A stretch of 64,000 bases of DNA from Maricaulis sp. (lineage in GTDB: Bacteria > Pseudomonadota > Alphaproteobacteria > Caulobacterales > Maricaulaceae): the NCBI RefSeq assembly GCF_017642925.1, contig NZ_JAEPOL010000005.1:1-64000 (forward strand), written 5' to 3'. The notes beneath the pieces are model-generated. The model was given only the letters and a program-made list of their open reading frames with translations. It searched no databases and was not told the DNA's origin. Shown one piece after another: positions 45,213 through 54,976 of the stretch (its first letter is position 1; the number at the start of each line of letters is the position of its first letter). A program made the position numbers and the translations under genes.

Positions 45213-46305
45213 CACACGCGCCGAACCCGCTCCGCGCCTGATCATCGATCTGGCGACCATCCAGCAGAATTACCGCAAGGTCCGCGACCTCGCGCCCGGC
45301 GCCGAGGCCGGCGCCGTGGTGAAGGCCAACGCCTATGGTCTCGGCGCCATGGAAGTGGTGCCGGCGCTGGCCGATGCCGGCTGCCGCACCTTCTATGTCG
45401 CGCATACGTCGGAAGGCCGCGAGGCCCGCACGGCGCTCGCCGGGCGCCCGGCCGACATCTATGTCTTCAACGGGTTCTGGCCGGCCGAACTGCCGGCCCT
45501 GCGCGATGCCGAGCTTTTCCCGGTGATCAACGAGCTCGCCCAGCTGGAGCAATTGCGCGAACAGGCGCCGGACCTGCCCTGCGCGCTGCATTTCGACACC
45601 GGCATGAACCGTCTGGGCCTCGGCCCCGAGGAAACCGACGCGCTGATCGCGAATCCCGCGCGGCTTGACGCCATCGATGTGCGGCAGATCATGAGCCATC
45701 TCGCCTGCGCCGACGAGCCGGTCTACCCGCTCAATGCACGGCAGCTGGAACGCTTCTCCCGCATCCGTGAGGCCTTCCACGGCATTCCCGCCTCGCTGTC
45801 CAATTCTGCCGGCATCCTGCTGGGGCCGGACTATCATTTCGACGTGCTGCGCCCCGGGCTCGCCCTGTTCGGCGGGGTTCCCGCCCCCGGCTATCCCTCG
45901 CCCTTCGAACCGGCGGTCGAGATCGACGCCCCCATCCTGCAGATCCGCACGCTGCGGCCCGGCGACACGGTGGGCTATGGCGCAACCTTCACGGCTGACA
46001 CGCCGCGCCGCATCGCGACAGTCGCGGCCGGCTATGCCGACGGGCTGCTGCGCGCCTTCGGCAATGGCGGGTTCGGCCGGATCGGCGAGACCCGTGTGCC
46101 GATCCTGGGCCGGGTGTCGATGGACCTGATCGGTGTCGATGTCACCGATGTCGATAACCCGCTCGCACCGGGGCACCCGGTCTGCTTCCTCGGCGGCGAT
46201 ATCGAGGACATGGCCAACAGTGCCGCCACCATCTCCTACGAATTCCTGGTCCGTCTGGGCCTGCGTTTCCACCGCATCTACAAGCCGGCTGCCAGACGGC
46301 GCTGA
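45193..46305 (+). CDS. alr: alanine racemase
   Basis: A 370-residue PLP enzyme making D-alanine for peptidoglycan. PLP lysine in AVVKANAYGLGAMEV; the catalytic tyrosine region VGYGATFTAD and GRVSMDLIGVDVTD fit. Its ATG lies 20 bases within dnaB in another frame, so translation is probably coupled. Normal length. Confidence 0.92.
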   Translation: MTTSPTDTRAEPAPRLIIDLATIQQNYRKVRDLAPGAEAGAVVKANAYGLGAMEVVPALADAGCRTFYVAHTSEGREARTALAGRPADIYVFNGFWPAELPALRDAELFPVINELAQLEQLREQAPDLPCALHFDTGMNRLGLGPEETDALIANPARLDAIDVRQIMSHLACADEPVYPLNARQLERFSRIREAFHGIPASLSNSAGILLGPDYHFDVLRPGLALFGGVPAPGYPSPFEPAVEIDAPILQIRTLRPGDTVGYGATFTADTPRRIATVAAGYADGLLRAFGNGGFGRIGETRVPILGRVSMDLIGVDVTDVDNPLAPGHPVCFLGGDIEDMANSAATISYEFLVRLGLRFHRIYKPAARRR

Positions 46306-46369
46306 CCCCGGACACATTCTGTCATCCTCCCCTGCTTGACTGTGCGCAAACAGAAGGAGACACACCCAC

Positions 46370-47746
46370 ATGGCCCGATCCGATAGCGTCTATGTCTGCC
46401 AGTCCTGCGGTGCCGTCCATTCCAAATGGGCGGGCAAGTGCGATGATTGCGGCCAGTGGAACACCCTGGTCGAGGAAGCCGCATCCGCGCCCCTGGGCAC
46501 ACAGGCAACCGCCGCGAAAAAGCGTGGCCGCGCAGCCCGCCTGGAACTGGTCGATCTCGGGGCCGAGACCCCGGAAACGCCGCGCCTGCGATCGGGCATA
46601 GACGAGCTGGACCGGGTGGCCGGCGGCGGGCTGGTGCCCGGCTCGGCCATCCTCGTCGGCGGCGATCCCGGCATCGGCAAGTCGACGCTTCTGCTGCAGA
46701 TGATGGCGCAGCTGGCCAACCAGAATACGCGCGCCATCTATATTTCCGGCGAGGAAGCGATCGACCAGGTGCGCCGCCGCGCCCGCCGGCTCGGTCTGGC
46801 CGATGCGCCGGTGGCACTGGCAGCCGAGACCTCGCTCAACGACATTCTGGACGGGCTGAAATCGGAAAAGCCGGACATCGTCGTGATCGATTCGATCCAG
46901 ACGCTGTGGACCGACCAGCTGGCGGCCGCGCCGGGCACGGTGGCCCAGGTGCGCGCCTGCGCCCAGGAACTCGTCCGCTTTGCCAAGAAACGGAACTGCA
47001 CCGTCATCCTGGTCGGCCATGTCACCAAGGACGGCCAGATTGCTGGGCCGCGCGTGGTCGAGCACATGGTCGATGCGGTGCTCTATTTCGAAGGCGAGCG
47101 CTCGCACCAGTTCCGCATCCTGCGCGCCGTGAAGAACCGCTTCGGACCGACCGACGAGATCGGTGTGTTCGAGATGGGCGACAAGGGGCTCGGCGAGGTC
47201 ACCAACCCCTCCTCCCTCTTTCTTGATGGCCGCGCCGAGGCCAATCCCGGTGCCGCGGTCTTTGCCGGCATGGAGGGCACGCGGCCGGTCCTGTCGGAGA
47301 TCCAGGCGCTGGTCGCGCCCGCCGCCTTCGGCACACCGCGCCGCGCTGTTGTGGGCTGGGATTCAGGGCGCCTCGCCATGGTGCTGGCCGTGCTGGAAGC
47401 GCGCTGCGGCGTCAACATCTCCAATCGCGACATCTTCCTCAATGTTGCCGGCGGGCTGAAAATCACCGAGCCGGCCGCCGATCTGGCCGTTGCCGCCGCG
47501 ATTGTCTCCTCGGCAATGGATGTGGCGCTGCCGGGCAAGGGTGTCGTTTACGGAGAAATCAGTCTTTCCGGCGATGTTCGTCCCGTCGGACGCTCTGAGG
47601 CCCGGCTGAAGGAAGCCGCAAAGCTCGGTTTCGACTCGGCCATCGCGCCCCAGGCCGCGGCCGACGGTAACGCACCCGTGCGGGTGCATGGCGTGGCCAC
47701 GGCGCTCGAATTGGTGCAGACTTTGCGGGCTCTGGCGGGAGAGTAG
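46370..47746 (+). CDS. radA: DNA repair protein RadA
   Basis: A 458-residue RecA-like branch-migration helicase. Zinc finger CQSCGAVHSKWAGKCDDCGQ at the start, Walker A GGDPGIGKSTLLLQMM, KNRFGPTDEIGVFEM (the RadA-specific motif) and a Lon-like C-terminal domain. GGAGA upstream of the ATG. Confidence 0.95.
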   Translation: MARSDSVYVCQSCGAVHSKWAGKCDDCGQWNTLVEEAASAPLGTQATAAKKRGRAARLELVDLGAETPETPRLRSGIDELDRVAGGGLVPGSAILVGGDPGIGKSTLLLQMMAQLANQNTRAIYISGEEAIDQVRRRARRLGLADAPVALAAETSLNDILDGLKSEKPDIVVIDSIQTLWTDQLAAAPGTVAQVRACAQELVRFAKKRNCTVILVGHVTKDGQIAGPRVVEHMVDAVLYFEGERSHQFRILRAVKNRFGPTDEIGVFEMGDKGLGEVTNPSSLFLDGRAEANPGAAVFAGMEGTRPVLSEIQALVAPAAFGTPRRAVVGWDSGRLAMVLAVLEARCGVNISNRDIFLNVAGGLKITEPAADLAVAAAIVSSAMDVALPGKGVVYGEISLSGDVRPVGRSEARLKEAAKLGFDSAIAPQAAADGNAPVRVHGVATALELVQTLRALAGE

Positions 47747-47757
47747 GAGTTGCAGGG

Positions 47758-48402
47758 ATGGATGGATCGCTGAGTGCCTTCGACGGGATCGGCCTCGCCA
47801 TCCTGTTGATTTCCGGCCTCCTGGCGCTGGTGCGCGGCTTTGTCCGCGAAGCCCTGTCGGTCACCGCCTTCGTCGCCGCCTCACTGGCGGCCTTGTGGAG
47901 TCTGCCGGTTTTCATCGGCCCGGCCCGCGACATCATCGATCCGGACTGGCTGGCACCTGTCGCCGTCGGCGCGGCCGTCTTCATCCTGATCTATCTGGCC
48001 GTCACTTTCGTGACGAGCTCGCTCTCCAAGGGACTGGCCAAGGGCGAAGATGTGAATGTCGTCGACCGCACGCTGGGCTTTGTCTTCGGCGTCGTGCGCG
48101 GCCTCGTCCTGCTCGGTCTCGGTGTGATCTTCATGGCCGCAACGATGGGTGAAAGCGGACGCCCGCCGGCCTGGGTGACCCAGGCGCGCATCTATCCGCT
48201 GGTCGGCGCGACGGCCCGGGCCCTGCAGACGCTGGCTCCCGAGACCTCGCGGCTGGCCGAGACCCGTCCCCTGCCCTATGGCGAGGACGACCCGATTGCA
48301 GAAACAATAAGAAATAATGACAGCTCCTATGGAAGCCGCGACCGAAACCGACTAGATGACCTCATCGGTTCGACCACGGATGACCAGGACGAGGACGGAT
48401 GA
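47758..48402 (+). CDS. cvpA: CvpA-family membrane protein
   Basis: A 214-residue inner-membrane protein with four helices; GLAILLISGLLALVRGFVRE is the conserved N-terminal segment. CvpA is linked to colicin V production and envelope homeostasis, and precedes purF in E. coli too. The polar C-terminal tail is extended. Overlaps purF by four bases. Confidence 0.88.
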   Translation: MDGSLSAFDGIGLAILLISGLLALVRGFVREALSVTAFVAASLAALWSLPVFIGPARDIIDPDWLAPVAVGAAVFILIYLAVTFVTSSLSKGLAKGEDVNVVDRTLGFVFGVVRGLVLLGLGVIFMAATMGESGRPPAWVTQARIYPLVGATARALQTLAPETSRLAETRPLPYGEDDPIAETIRNNDSSYGSRDRNRLDDLIGSTTDDQDEDG

Positions 48403-49880
48403 GCCAGGCCAACCCCCAAACTGCCACGCTCACTTACGATCCCGAGACGGATCGCCCCCAGGAAGAATGCGGTGTTTTCGCCGTTTACAATGCGGTAGAT
48501 GCCGGTGTTCTCACTGCGCTCGGGCTTCACGCCCTGCAGCATCGTGGACAGGAAGCCTGCGGCATCGCGACCCATGACGGGTCGCGTTTCCATATCGAGC
48601 GCTATCTCGGCCTTGTCGGCGAGAACTTCACCTCGCCAGACATGCCGCAGCGCCTGCCCGGCAGGGTCGCGATCGGCCATGCCCGCTATTCCACCCAGGG
48701 TGCATCCGTGCTGCGCAATGTGCAGCCGCTGTATTCGGATGTGCGCGGCGGCGGCATCGCCCTCGCCCACAACGGCAATCTGACGAATGCCCGCGTCCTG
48801 CGCGAAGAGCTCGTCAGCCACGGCGCCATCTTCCAGTCGACCTCCGATTCGGAGGTCGTTCTGCACCTGGCTGCCCAGTCAAAAAAGACCAAGCTGACCA
48901 ATCGCGTCCTGCAGGCGCTGAAACAGGTGCAGGGCGCCTTCGCTTTCGTGGCGCTGGTGAATGACCGCCTGATCGCCGCCCGTGACCCCTACGGCATCCG
49001 GCCGCTGGTGATGGGCACGCTGGGTGACGCGGTGATCTTCGCCTCGGAAACCTGTGCGCTGGACATGGTCGGCGCGAGTTTCGTGCGCGATATCGAGCCC
49101 GGCGAGGCCGTCGTAGTGAGCGAGGACGGCATCCGTTCCGAACGCTTCGCCCCGGCTCATCCGGCCCGCATCTGCGCCTTCGAATACATCTATTTTGCCC
49201 GGCCCGACTCGATCATCGGCGGCCGCTCGGTCTACGAGGCCCGTAAACAGATGGGCCGCCAGCTGGCGATGGAAACACCGGCCGATGTCGACGTCATCGT
49301 GCCCGTGCCCGACAGCGGCGTGCCGGCTGCGATCGGCTATTCGGAAGCGGCAGGCGTGCCCTTCGAACTGGGCATCATCCGCTCGCACTTCGTCGGCCGG
49401 ACCTTCATCCAGCCGACCCAGGACCGGCGCGACCTGTCGGTCCGCCGCAAACACTCGGCCAATGCGGCCGTGGTGCGCGGCAAGCGCGTCCTGCTGATCG
49501 ACGATTCCATCGTGCGCGGCACGACCTCGCTGAAGATCGTGCGCATGATGCGCGAGGCCGGCGCGGCGGAAGTGCATTTCCGCTCGGCCTGCCCGCCGAT
49601 CAAGTTTCCGGACTTCTACGGCATCGACATGGCCGGACGGGCCGAACTGATCGCCGCGAACATGGAACTGGACGAAATGGCCGCCAAGCTCGAGGCCGAC
49701 AGCCTCGGCTTCCTGTCGGTCGACGGTCTCTACCAGGCCGTCTGCGGCGAAGCGCGCAATGATGCGAACCCGCAACTTGCCGACCACTATTTCACCGGCG
49801 AGTACCCGACCCGTCTCGTCGACCACGACCGGGACCTCTCGGCCAAGGAATTCCAGCTCTCGCTTCTGGTGGACGCATGA
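48399..49880 (+). CDS. purF: amidophosphoribosyltransferase
   Basis: A 493-residue enzyme, first committed step of purine synthesis. A propeptide of about 24 residues precedes the likely N-terminal nucleophile Cys in PQEECGVFAVY, as in the B. subtilis type. The PRPP loop is VLLIDDSIVRGTTS. Cluster ligands are only partly kept: Cys in RICAFEYIYFARPDS and RSACPPIKFPD, but DHYFTGEYPT lacks the late Cys pair. So the Fe-S cluster may be absent. Confidence 0.93.
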   Translation: MSQANPQTATLTYDPETDRPQEECGVFAVYNAVDAGVLTALGLHALQHRGQEACGIATHDGSRFHIERYLGLVGENFTSPDMPQRLPGRVAIGHARYSTQGASVLRNVQPLYSDVRGGGIALAHNGNLTNARVLREELVSHGAIFQSTSDSEVVLHLAAQSKKTKLTNRVLQALKQVQGAFAFVALVNDRLIAARDPYGIRPLVMGTLGDAVIFASETCALDMVGASFVRDIEPGEAVVVSEDGIRSERFAPAHPARICAFEYIYFARPDSIIGGRSVYEARKQMGRQLAMETPADVDVIVPVPDSGVPAAIGYSEAAGVPFELGIIRSHFVGRTFIQPTQDRRDLSVRRKHSANAAVVRGKRVLLIDDSIVRGTTSLKIVRMMREAGAAEVHFRSACPPIKFPDFYGIDMAGRAELIAANMELDEMAAKLEADSLGFLSVDGLYQAVCGEARNDANPQLADHYFTGEYPTRLVDHDRDLSAKEFQLSLLVDA

Positions 49881-50593
49881 CCGACATCGATCTGAAAGGC
49901 CGCCTCGCTCTCGTCAGCGGGGCCTCGCGGGGTATTGGCCGGGCTCTGGCCCTGGAACTGGCCAAGGCCGGCGCCCATGTGATCGCCACCGCCCGCACCC
50001 AGGGCGCCCTGGAAGAGCTGGACGACGCCATCAAGGCTGCCGGCGGGACCACGACGCTCGTGCCGATGGACCTGATGTCGGAAGACGGGATCGAACAGCT
50101 CGGCCAGATTGTCACCGACCGTTGGGGCAAGCTGGACATCATGATCGCCAATGCCGGTGCGCTGGGTGAGCTGACACCGGCCGCCCAGGTGAAGGCCAAG
50201 ACCTGGCAGAACGTGCTGGGTGTGAACCTGGTCGCGCCGGCGCGCATGATCCGCGCCTTCGAGGGACCGCTGCTGTCGTCGGATGCCGGCCGCGCCGTCT
50301 TCATCTCCTCGGGCGCCGCCAGCTCGCGCCGGGCCTTCTGGGCGCCCTACGCGGCCGCCAAGTCCGGCCTCGACGCCCTCGCCCAGTCCTGGGCTGCCGA
50401 GCACGTGAATTCGCCCAGCCTGCGCATCAATGTCGTCTATCCCGGCGCCATGCGCACGCGGATGCGCGCCAAGGCCTTCCCGGGCGAGGATCCCAATTCC
50501 CTGCCGGAACCGGCCGCCCTGTGGCCGCTGGTCGCCGAACTGGTCGGTCCGGACTGTGCCCGCCACGGCGAAATCGTGCGGTTCGAGGGCTAG
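49877..50593 (+). CDS. short-chain dehydrogenase/reductase
   Basis: A 238-residue SDR. Cofactor loop VSGASRGIGRALALEL, NAGALGELTPAA, and catalytic S plus YxxxK in ISSGAASSRRAF, WAPYAAAKSGLD. Overlaps purF by four bases, so co-transcribed, though its substrate is unknown and a link to purines is not evident. Confidence 0.9.
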   Translation: MTDIDLKGRLALVSGASRGIGRALALELAKAGAHVIATARTQGALEELDDAIKAAGGTTTLVPMDLMSEDGIEQLGQIVTDRWGKLDIMIANAGALGELTPAAQVKAKTWQNVLGVNLVAPARMIRAFEGPLLSSDAGRAVFISSGAASSRRAFWAPYAAAKSGLDALAQSWAAEHVNSPSLRINVVYPGAMRTRMRAKAFPGEDPNSLPEPAALWPLVAELVGPDCARHGEIVRFEG

Positions 50594-50663
50594 CGCTCAA
50601 CTTGCCGTGAGCGCGTGACGCACCGGCTTCCCGTTGCCCCCAAGCCGGTGCTAGCTGGGCGGC

Positions 50664-51143
50664 ATGCCTCAGCGTCCCGACATCGCCTTCACACGCCTCA
50701 CCAGGATCGCGCCGGACGCGATCCTGGACCACATGTCCGATCCACGCCTGGCCGAGCACATGCCCCTGCTCAACGGCGGTTGGGACATGGAGACCTGCAC
50801 AGCCTTCATCGCCGCCAAGGAGGCGTGCTGGGCACGCGACGGGCTGGGACACTGGGCGATCCTGGCGGACGGGCGCTATGCCGGCTGGGGCGGCTTCCAG
50901 AAGGAAGGTGAGGACTGGGATTACGGCCTGGTGCTGCGGCCGCAGGATTTCGGTCTCGGCCTCACAATCACCCGCAAGGCCCTCGCCTTCGCCCGCGCCG
51001 ATGCGCGCATCCCGTGGATTACCTTCCTCCTGCCGCCCTCGCGCCGCCATGTGCGCGGTCTGGAGCGGCTGGGGGCGGAGATGGTGGGCGAAGTCAGCTA
51101 TGAGGGCGAGGTCTTCCGCAAATACCGGCTGGAGACGTCCTGA
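50664..51143 (+). CDS. GNAT-family N-acetyltransferase
   Basis: A 159-residue protein of the RimJ/RimL-like GNAT group: DIAFTRLTRIAPDAILDHMS start, acetyl-CoA fold with WAILADGRYAGWGGFQKEG, and LVLRPQDFGLGLTITRKALA. Substrate unknown. Convergent with der. Confidence 0.8.
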   Translation: MPQRPDIAFTRLTRIAPDAILDHMSDPRLAEHMPLLNGGWDMETCTAFIAAKEACWARDGLGHWAILADGRYAGWGGFQKEGEDWDYGLVLRPQDFGLGLTITRKALAFARADARIPWITFLLPPSRRHVRGLERLGAEMVGEVSYEGEVFRKYRLETS

Positions 51144-51180
51144 GCGCCGTGCAGGAAGGGCCGGCGATGTCTTCTTCCCG

Positions 51181-52680
51181 TCAGCTGGGCTTGCGCGGTC
51201 CGGCCGCCTTGCCCGGCTTGCCGGCTTTCTTGACCGATCCGGGGGCGCCCTTGGGCTTCTGACGGATGCGCGGCACGCTGGCCCGCGCCGGCGCTCCGGC
51301 CCGGACCGGCGCACTGCCGCCACGCTCGCCATCGGCGTAAGGATTCTTGCCCGCTTTCACGATCAGACGGATCGGCACACCGGGCAGATCGAAAGCCTCG
51401 CGCAGCCCGTTCACCAGATAGCGCTTGTAGCTTTCCGGCAGTTCGCTGGCGCGCGAGCACATCATCACGAAGGTCGGCGGACGGCCCTTGGTCTGGGTGA
51501 TATAGCGCGGCTTGACGCGGCGGCCATTGATCGAGGGCGGCGGATGCCGCTCGATCATCTCGTGCAGCCAGTCATTGAGATCCCGGGTCTTCACCTTGGC
51601 ATCCCAGTCGGTATGCAGTCGCGACAGGGCCGGCATGATCGTCTCCAGCCCTTTCTTCTTGAGGGCCGAGATCGGCAGGATCGGCGCACCGGTCATCTGC
51701 GGCAGCAAGCGCTCGAACTCGGTGCGTATGTCCTTGATGAAGGCGTCGCGCTGGTGCACGAGGTCCATCTTGGAAACAGCGATCGCGACCGCGCGGCCTT
51801 CCTTGTAGGCCATGTCGGCCAGGTGCAGGTCCTGCTTTTCCAGCGGGTGGCCGGCATCGACGATCAGCAGCACGACTTCGGCAAACTTCACGGCGCGCAG
51901 TGTGTCGGCGGCGCTCATGCGCTCCAGCCGGTCATTGACCTTGCCGCGCTTTCTCAGACCGGCCGTGTCGTGCAAACGCACCCGGCGCCCGTCCCACATC
52001 CAGTCGATCGAGATCGCGTCGCGGGTGATCCCCGCTTCAGGCCCGGTGATCAGGCGTTCCTCGCCGATCAGCGCATTGATGAGGGTCGACTTGCCCGCAT
52101 TCGGACGGCCGATCACGGCGATCCGCAGCGGCGGATCCTCGCTGTCGTCGCGATAGCGTTTGGCATCGCGGGCCATGCTGCCCAGACCGGTCTCGACGGC
52201 ATCATAAAGGTCGCCGATACCGCCGCCATGGGCCGCCGACAGGGGCACAGGCTCGCCCAGGCCAAGGCCGTAGGCGTCCATCAACCCGCTCTCGCCGAAC
52301 CGGCCCTCGCACTTGTTGGCGACCAGAACGACCGGTTTGCCCGAGCGGCGGATCACATCGGCAAAGCTCTGGTCCAGCGGCGTCACGCCGGTACGGGCAT
52401 CGATCAGGAAGAGGCAGAGATCGGCATCCTTGAGCGCAATCTCGGTCTGGGTGCGCATTTCAGCGTCCAGACCGGCCTTCTCGCCATCGTCATAGCCCGC
52501 CGTGTCGATCAGCAGGAGTTCCATATCGCCCAGCCGGCCGCGCGCCTCGCGACGGTCACGCGTGACCCCCGGGCGATCGTCGACGATCGCCAGCGGTTTT
52601 CCGGCCAGCCGGTTGAACAGGGTGGATTTACCCACATTGGGCCGTCCGACGACGGCGATGCGGGGCAGATATGCAGTCAT
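51181..52680 (-). CDS. der: ribosome biogenesis GTPase Der
   Basis: A 499-residue double GTPase needed for 50S assembly. Two G domains: VGRPNVGKSTLFNRLAGK (residue 9) and IGRPNAGKSTLINALIGEE (about 190), then the KH-like domain and a basic C-terminal tail (QKPKGAPGSVKKAGKPGKAA). Third gene of yfgM-bamB-der, the same order as in E. coli. Confidence 0.95.
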   Translation of the reverse strand: MTAYLPRIAVVGRPNVGKSTLFNRLAGKPLAIVDDRPGVTRDRREARGRLGDMELLLIDTAGYDDGEKAGLDAEMRTQTEIALKDADLCLFLIDARTGVTPLDQSFADVIRRSGKPVVLVANKCEGRFGESGLMDAYGLGLGEPVPLSAAHGGGIGDLYDAVETGLGSMARDAKRYRDDSEDPPLRIAVIGRPNAGKSTLINALIGEERLITGPEAGITRDAISIDWMWDGRRVRLHDTAGLRKRGKVNDRLERMSAADTLRAVKFAEVVLLIVDAGHPLEKQDLHLADMAYKEGRAVAIAVSKMDLVHQRDAFIKDIRTEFERLLPQMTGAPILPISALKKKGLETIMPALSRLHTDWDAKVKTRDLNDWLHEMIERHPPPSINGRRVKPRYITQTKGRPPTFVMMCSRASELPESYKRYLVNGLREAFDLPGVPIRLIVKAGKNPYADGERGGSAPVRAGAPARASVPRIRQKPKGAPGSVKKAGKPGKAAGPRKPS

Positions 52681-52692
52681 GCGCGAGCGCCT

Positions 52693-52716
52693 AGAGCAAT
52701 TTCACACGGAATGAAA
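52693..52716. repeat. ATTTCA...TGAAAT inverted repeat between bamB and der
   Basis: AATTTCA and ATGAAATC arms separated by CACGGA sit in the 68-base gap between the two genes. Could be an operator or a processing hairpin. It begins with CTAGAGC, also present at 5393 and 57900. Confidence 0.35.
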
Positions 52717-52748
52717 TCACAAAAAGCCGCTGAACGCCCGATTTGCCG

Positions 52749-54125
52749 TTAGCGGATCGCGATCAGCCGCGCCTCGTCGGTGAGCACATAGATGGTCTCA
52801 TTGGCGATGACCGGGCCGATGAAGACGTCGTCGCGCAGGTCCATCTCGCGCAGAACTTCACCGTCATAGGCATTCAGCACCACGCCCTGACCATTGCTCG
52901 ATGCCACAAAGACGCGGCCGCCGGCGAGAACCGGGCCCGTCCAGGCGATGCGGTCCCGGCGCTTGTTCGGATTTTCGAACAGGTCGAGCTGCGTCATCCA
53001 GAGGACGGATCCGTCACGGCGGTCGAGACAGACGATCTCGGCTTCATTCGTGGTGACGAAGAGATAATTGCCTGCCACCCACGGCGCCTGGGAGCCGCCG
53101 GCCGGCTGCGTCCACAGACGCTCGCCGGTGCGCAGCGAAATCGCCACCAGCAGACCGGAATGGCTCATCGCATAGACGGTGTCTTCCATGATGACCGGGC
53201 TGCCGGCGAGATCGTTGATCTCGGACACGGCCGTCAGACGGGACGAGCCGGACAGGCTGTCCGACCAGATCGGATTGCCGTTCTGCACACGCAGCGCGAT
53301 CAACTCGCCCGAGGCGAAGGGTGCAATGACCAGATCGCCCAGCACGGCCGGGGACGGCGCGGTCAGCAGGCGGGCGGTCTCGACGATGCCCGGATGGGTC
53401 CACATGACGGTACCGTCATCGGCGTCGAGCGCGAGGAGCTCGTTATTGTCGCTGGTCACGAAGACACGGCCATCGGCCACGGTCGGCGCCCCGTGGAAGG
53501 GAACCAGCACATCGCTGCGCCAGATCTCGTCACCGCTCTCGGCATCCAGCGCCACGAAATAGTTGTAGCCGGAATGCGCGTAGACACGGCCGCCATCATA
53601 GGCCACGGCGCCGCCGAAGGACATGCGGTCGCGCCGGTTGGGACCTTCCAGACGCGTCGACCATTGACGGGCACCGCTGTCGGCATCATGGGCAAAGACC
53701 ACGCCATTGGCGTCGATCGTGAAGATACGGCCATCGGCGACGACAGGCCGCGCGATGATACGGCGATTATTGTCCGACCCCTCACCGAAGCTCTGGCGCC
53801 AGGCCACTTCGAGAGGGCCGCTCGCCTGGGTGTGCTGCAGGGCGTGTGTCGGATAGCCGTCCGGCTGCGGCCAGACCTGGTTCACATAGGCCGTCGGCAG
53901 ATCGACCGGTGCCGCTTCGGTATCGAGCTGGAGGCCCTGTTCGAACGACATGATCGAAACGCGGTTATCGTCCGGCGCCGTGCCGTTCAGATTGTCATCC
54001 TCGTCATCCCCGATGCCCGGGATCACATTGAGCGGATTGGGAATGTCCGGGATCGAGGAACAGGCCGCCAGCGGCGCGATCAGCGCCACGGCGAGAAGAT
54101 TACGGATACGCTCGACACTATTCAT
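52749..54125 (-). CDS. bamB: outer membrane assembly lipoprotein BamB
   Basis: A 458-residue PQQ-repeat beta-propeller of the BAM complex. Lipobox ALIAPLAACSS ends the signal peptide; repeats such as GRIFTIDANGVVFAHDADSG and LFVTTNEAEIVCLDRRDGSV are typical blades. Start ATG 54125 (MNSVERIRN) overlaps the yfgM stop. Cell partner is BamA. Confidence 0.92.
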   Translation of the reverse strand: MNSVERIRNLLAVALIAPLAACSSIPDIPNPLNVIPGIGDDEDDNLNGTAPDDNRVSIMSFEQGLQLDTEAAPVDLPTAYVNQVWPQPDGYPTHALQHTQASGPLEVAWRQSFGEGSDNNRRIIARPVVADGRIFTIDANGVVFAHDADSGARQWSTRLEGPNRRDRMSFGGAVAYDGGRVYAHSGYNYFVALDAESGDEIWRSDVLVPFHGAPTVADGRVFVTSDNNELLALDADDGTVMWTHPGIVETARLLTAPSPAVLGDLVIAPFASGELIALRVQNGNPIWSDSLSGSSRLTAVSEINDLAGSPVIMEDTVYAMSHSGLLVAISLRTGERLWTQPAGGSQAPWVAGNYLFVTTNEAEIVCLDRRDGSVLWMTQLDLFENPNKRRDRIAWTGPVLAGGRVFVASSNGQGVVLNAYDGEVLREMDLRDDVFIGPVIANETIYVLTDEARLIAIR

Positions 54126-54891
54126 CGCCTGGCTCCCCGGCGTCATTTTCATCATCGCCGGCCGGTGCCGGGTCTTCCGTCACGTCGCCTGCCGGCATGC
54201 CGGCTTCAGCTTCGCCGCCTGCGGCTTCGGCCGGTGCCTGCGTCGCCGACCGGCTCGCGATCACGGCCAGGGCTTCCTGGGCGCGTTGCCGCACGCCCTG
54301 CGGGGCGTCGAAGCCGAAGCTGATCAGCTGGTAGGTTTCGCGGGCACGTTCGAGATTGCCATCGCGCAGCGCAGCCGCAGCGATCGCCTCACGCGCCAGG
54401 AAGCGGTAGGGCGAGGTGTCGCCGGTCAGCGGCGTCAGGCGGATCTCGATATCGTTGAAGCTCAGTGCGTCCCACCGGGCCCAGACCGATTTCAGCGTGG
54501 CCAGGTCGCGAATGACAGGATCGGACGCCTGGCGGGCCGCCCGGTCGAAGAAGCCGGCAGCCGCTTCGCGGTCGCCCTCTTCCAGCGCAACCGAACCGCG
54601 CTGCAGCAGCGCCAGTTCCGGATAGCCGCCGACGCCGTCCTCGGCGAGCGTCTCGAATCCGGTCGATGCCAGGGAGTAATTGCCGGCCTCGGCCGCACGC
54701 AGCGCGGACACATAGGCATCGGACGACGCCTCATGCTGTGCCGTACGCCACGCGTTCCAGCCCTGGTAACCGGCCGCACCGGCGATGATCACCAGCGCGC
54801 CGCCGAGCACCCAGGGGCCGTACTTGCGCAATAAATCCTGATACTTGTCGCGGCGAAGTTCTTCGTCGACTTCCTCGAAAATATCGACCAC
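54118..54891 (-). CDS. YfgM-like tetratricopeptide membrane protein
   Basis: A 257-residue protein with a cytosolic start (MVDIFEEVDEELRRDKYQDL), one membrane helix (WVLGGALVIIAGAAGYQGW) and periplasmic TPR-like repeats, then an acidic tail. YfgM in E. coli helps the Sec translocon and periplasmic chaperones. First gene of the yfgM-bamB-der unit. Confidence 0.85.
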   Translation of the reverse strand: MVDIFEEVDEELRRDKYQDLLRKYGPWVLGGALVIIAGAAGYQGWNAWRTAQHEASSDAYVSALRAAEAGNYSLASTGFETLAEDGVGGYPELALLQRGSVALEEGDREAAAGFFDRAARQASDPVIRDLATLKSVWARWDALSFNDIEIRLTPLTGDTSPYRFLAREAIAAAALRDGNLERARETYQLISFGFDAPQGVRQRAQEALAVIASRSATQAPAEAAGGEAEAGMPAGDVTEDPAPAGDDENDAGEPGDE

Positions 54892-54976
54892 GTCGATGTG
54901 GCTCCGTCGTTCTTGTGCCCATGCCGAAAGGTTTGCGCGGGACCCTAGCCTTACCCGCGCCGGGCGGCAACAGAGC

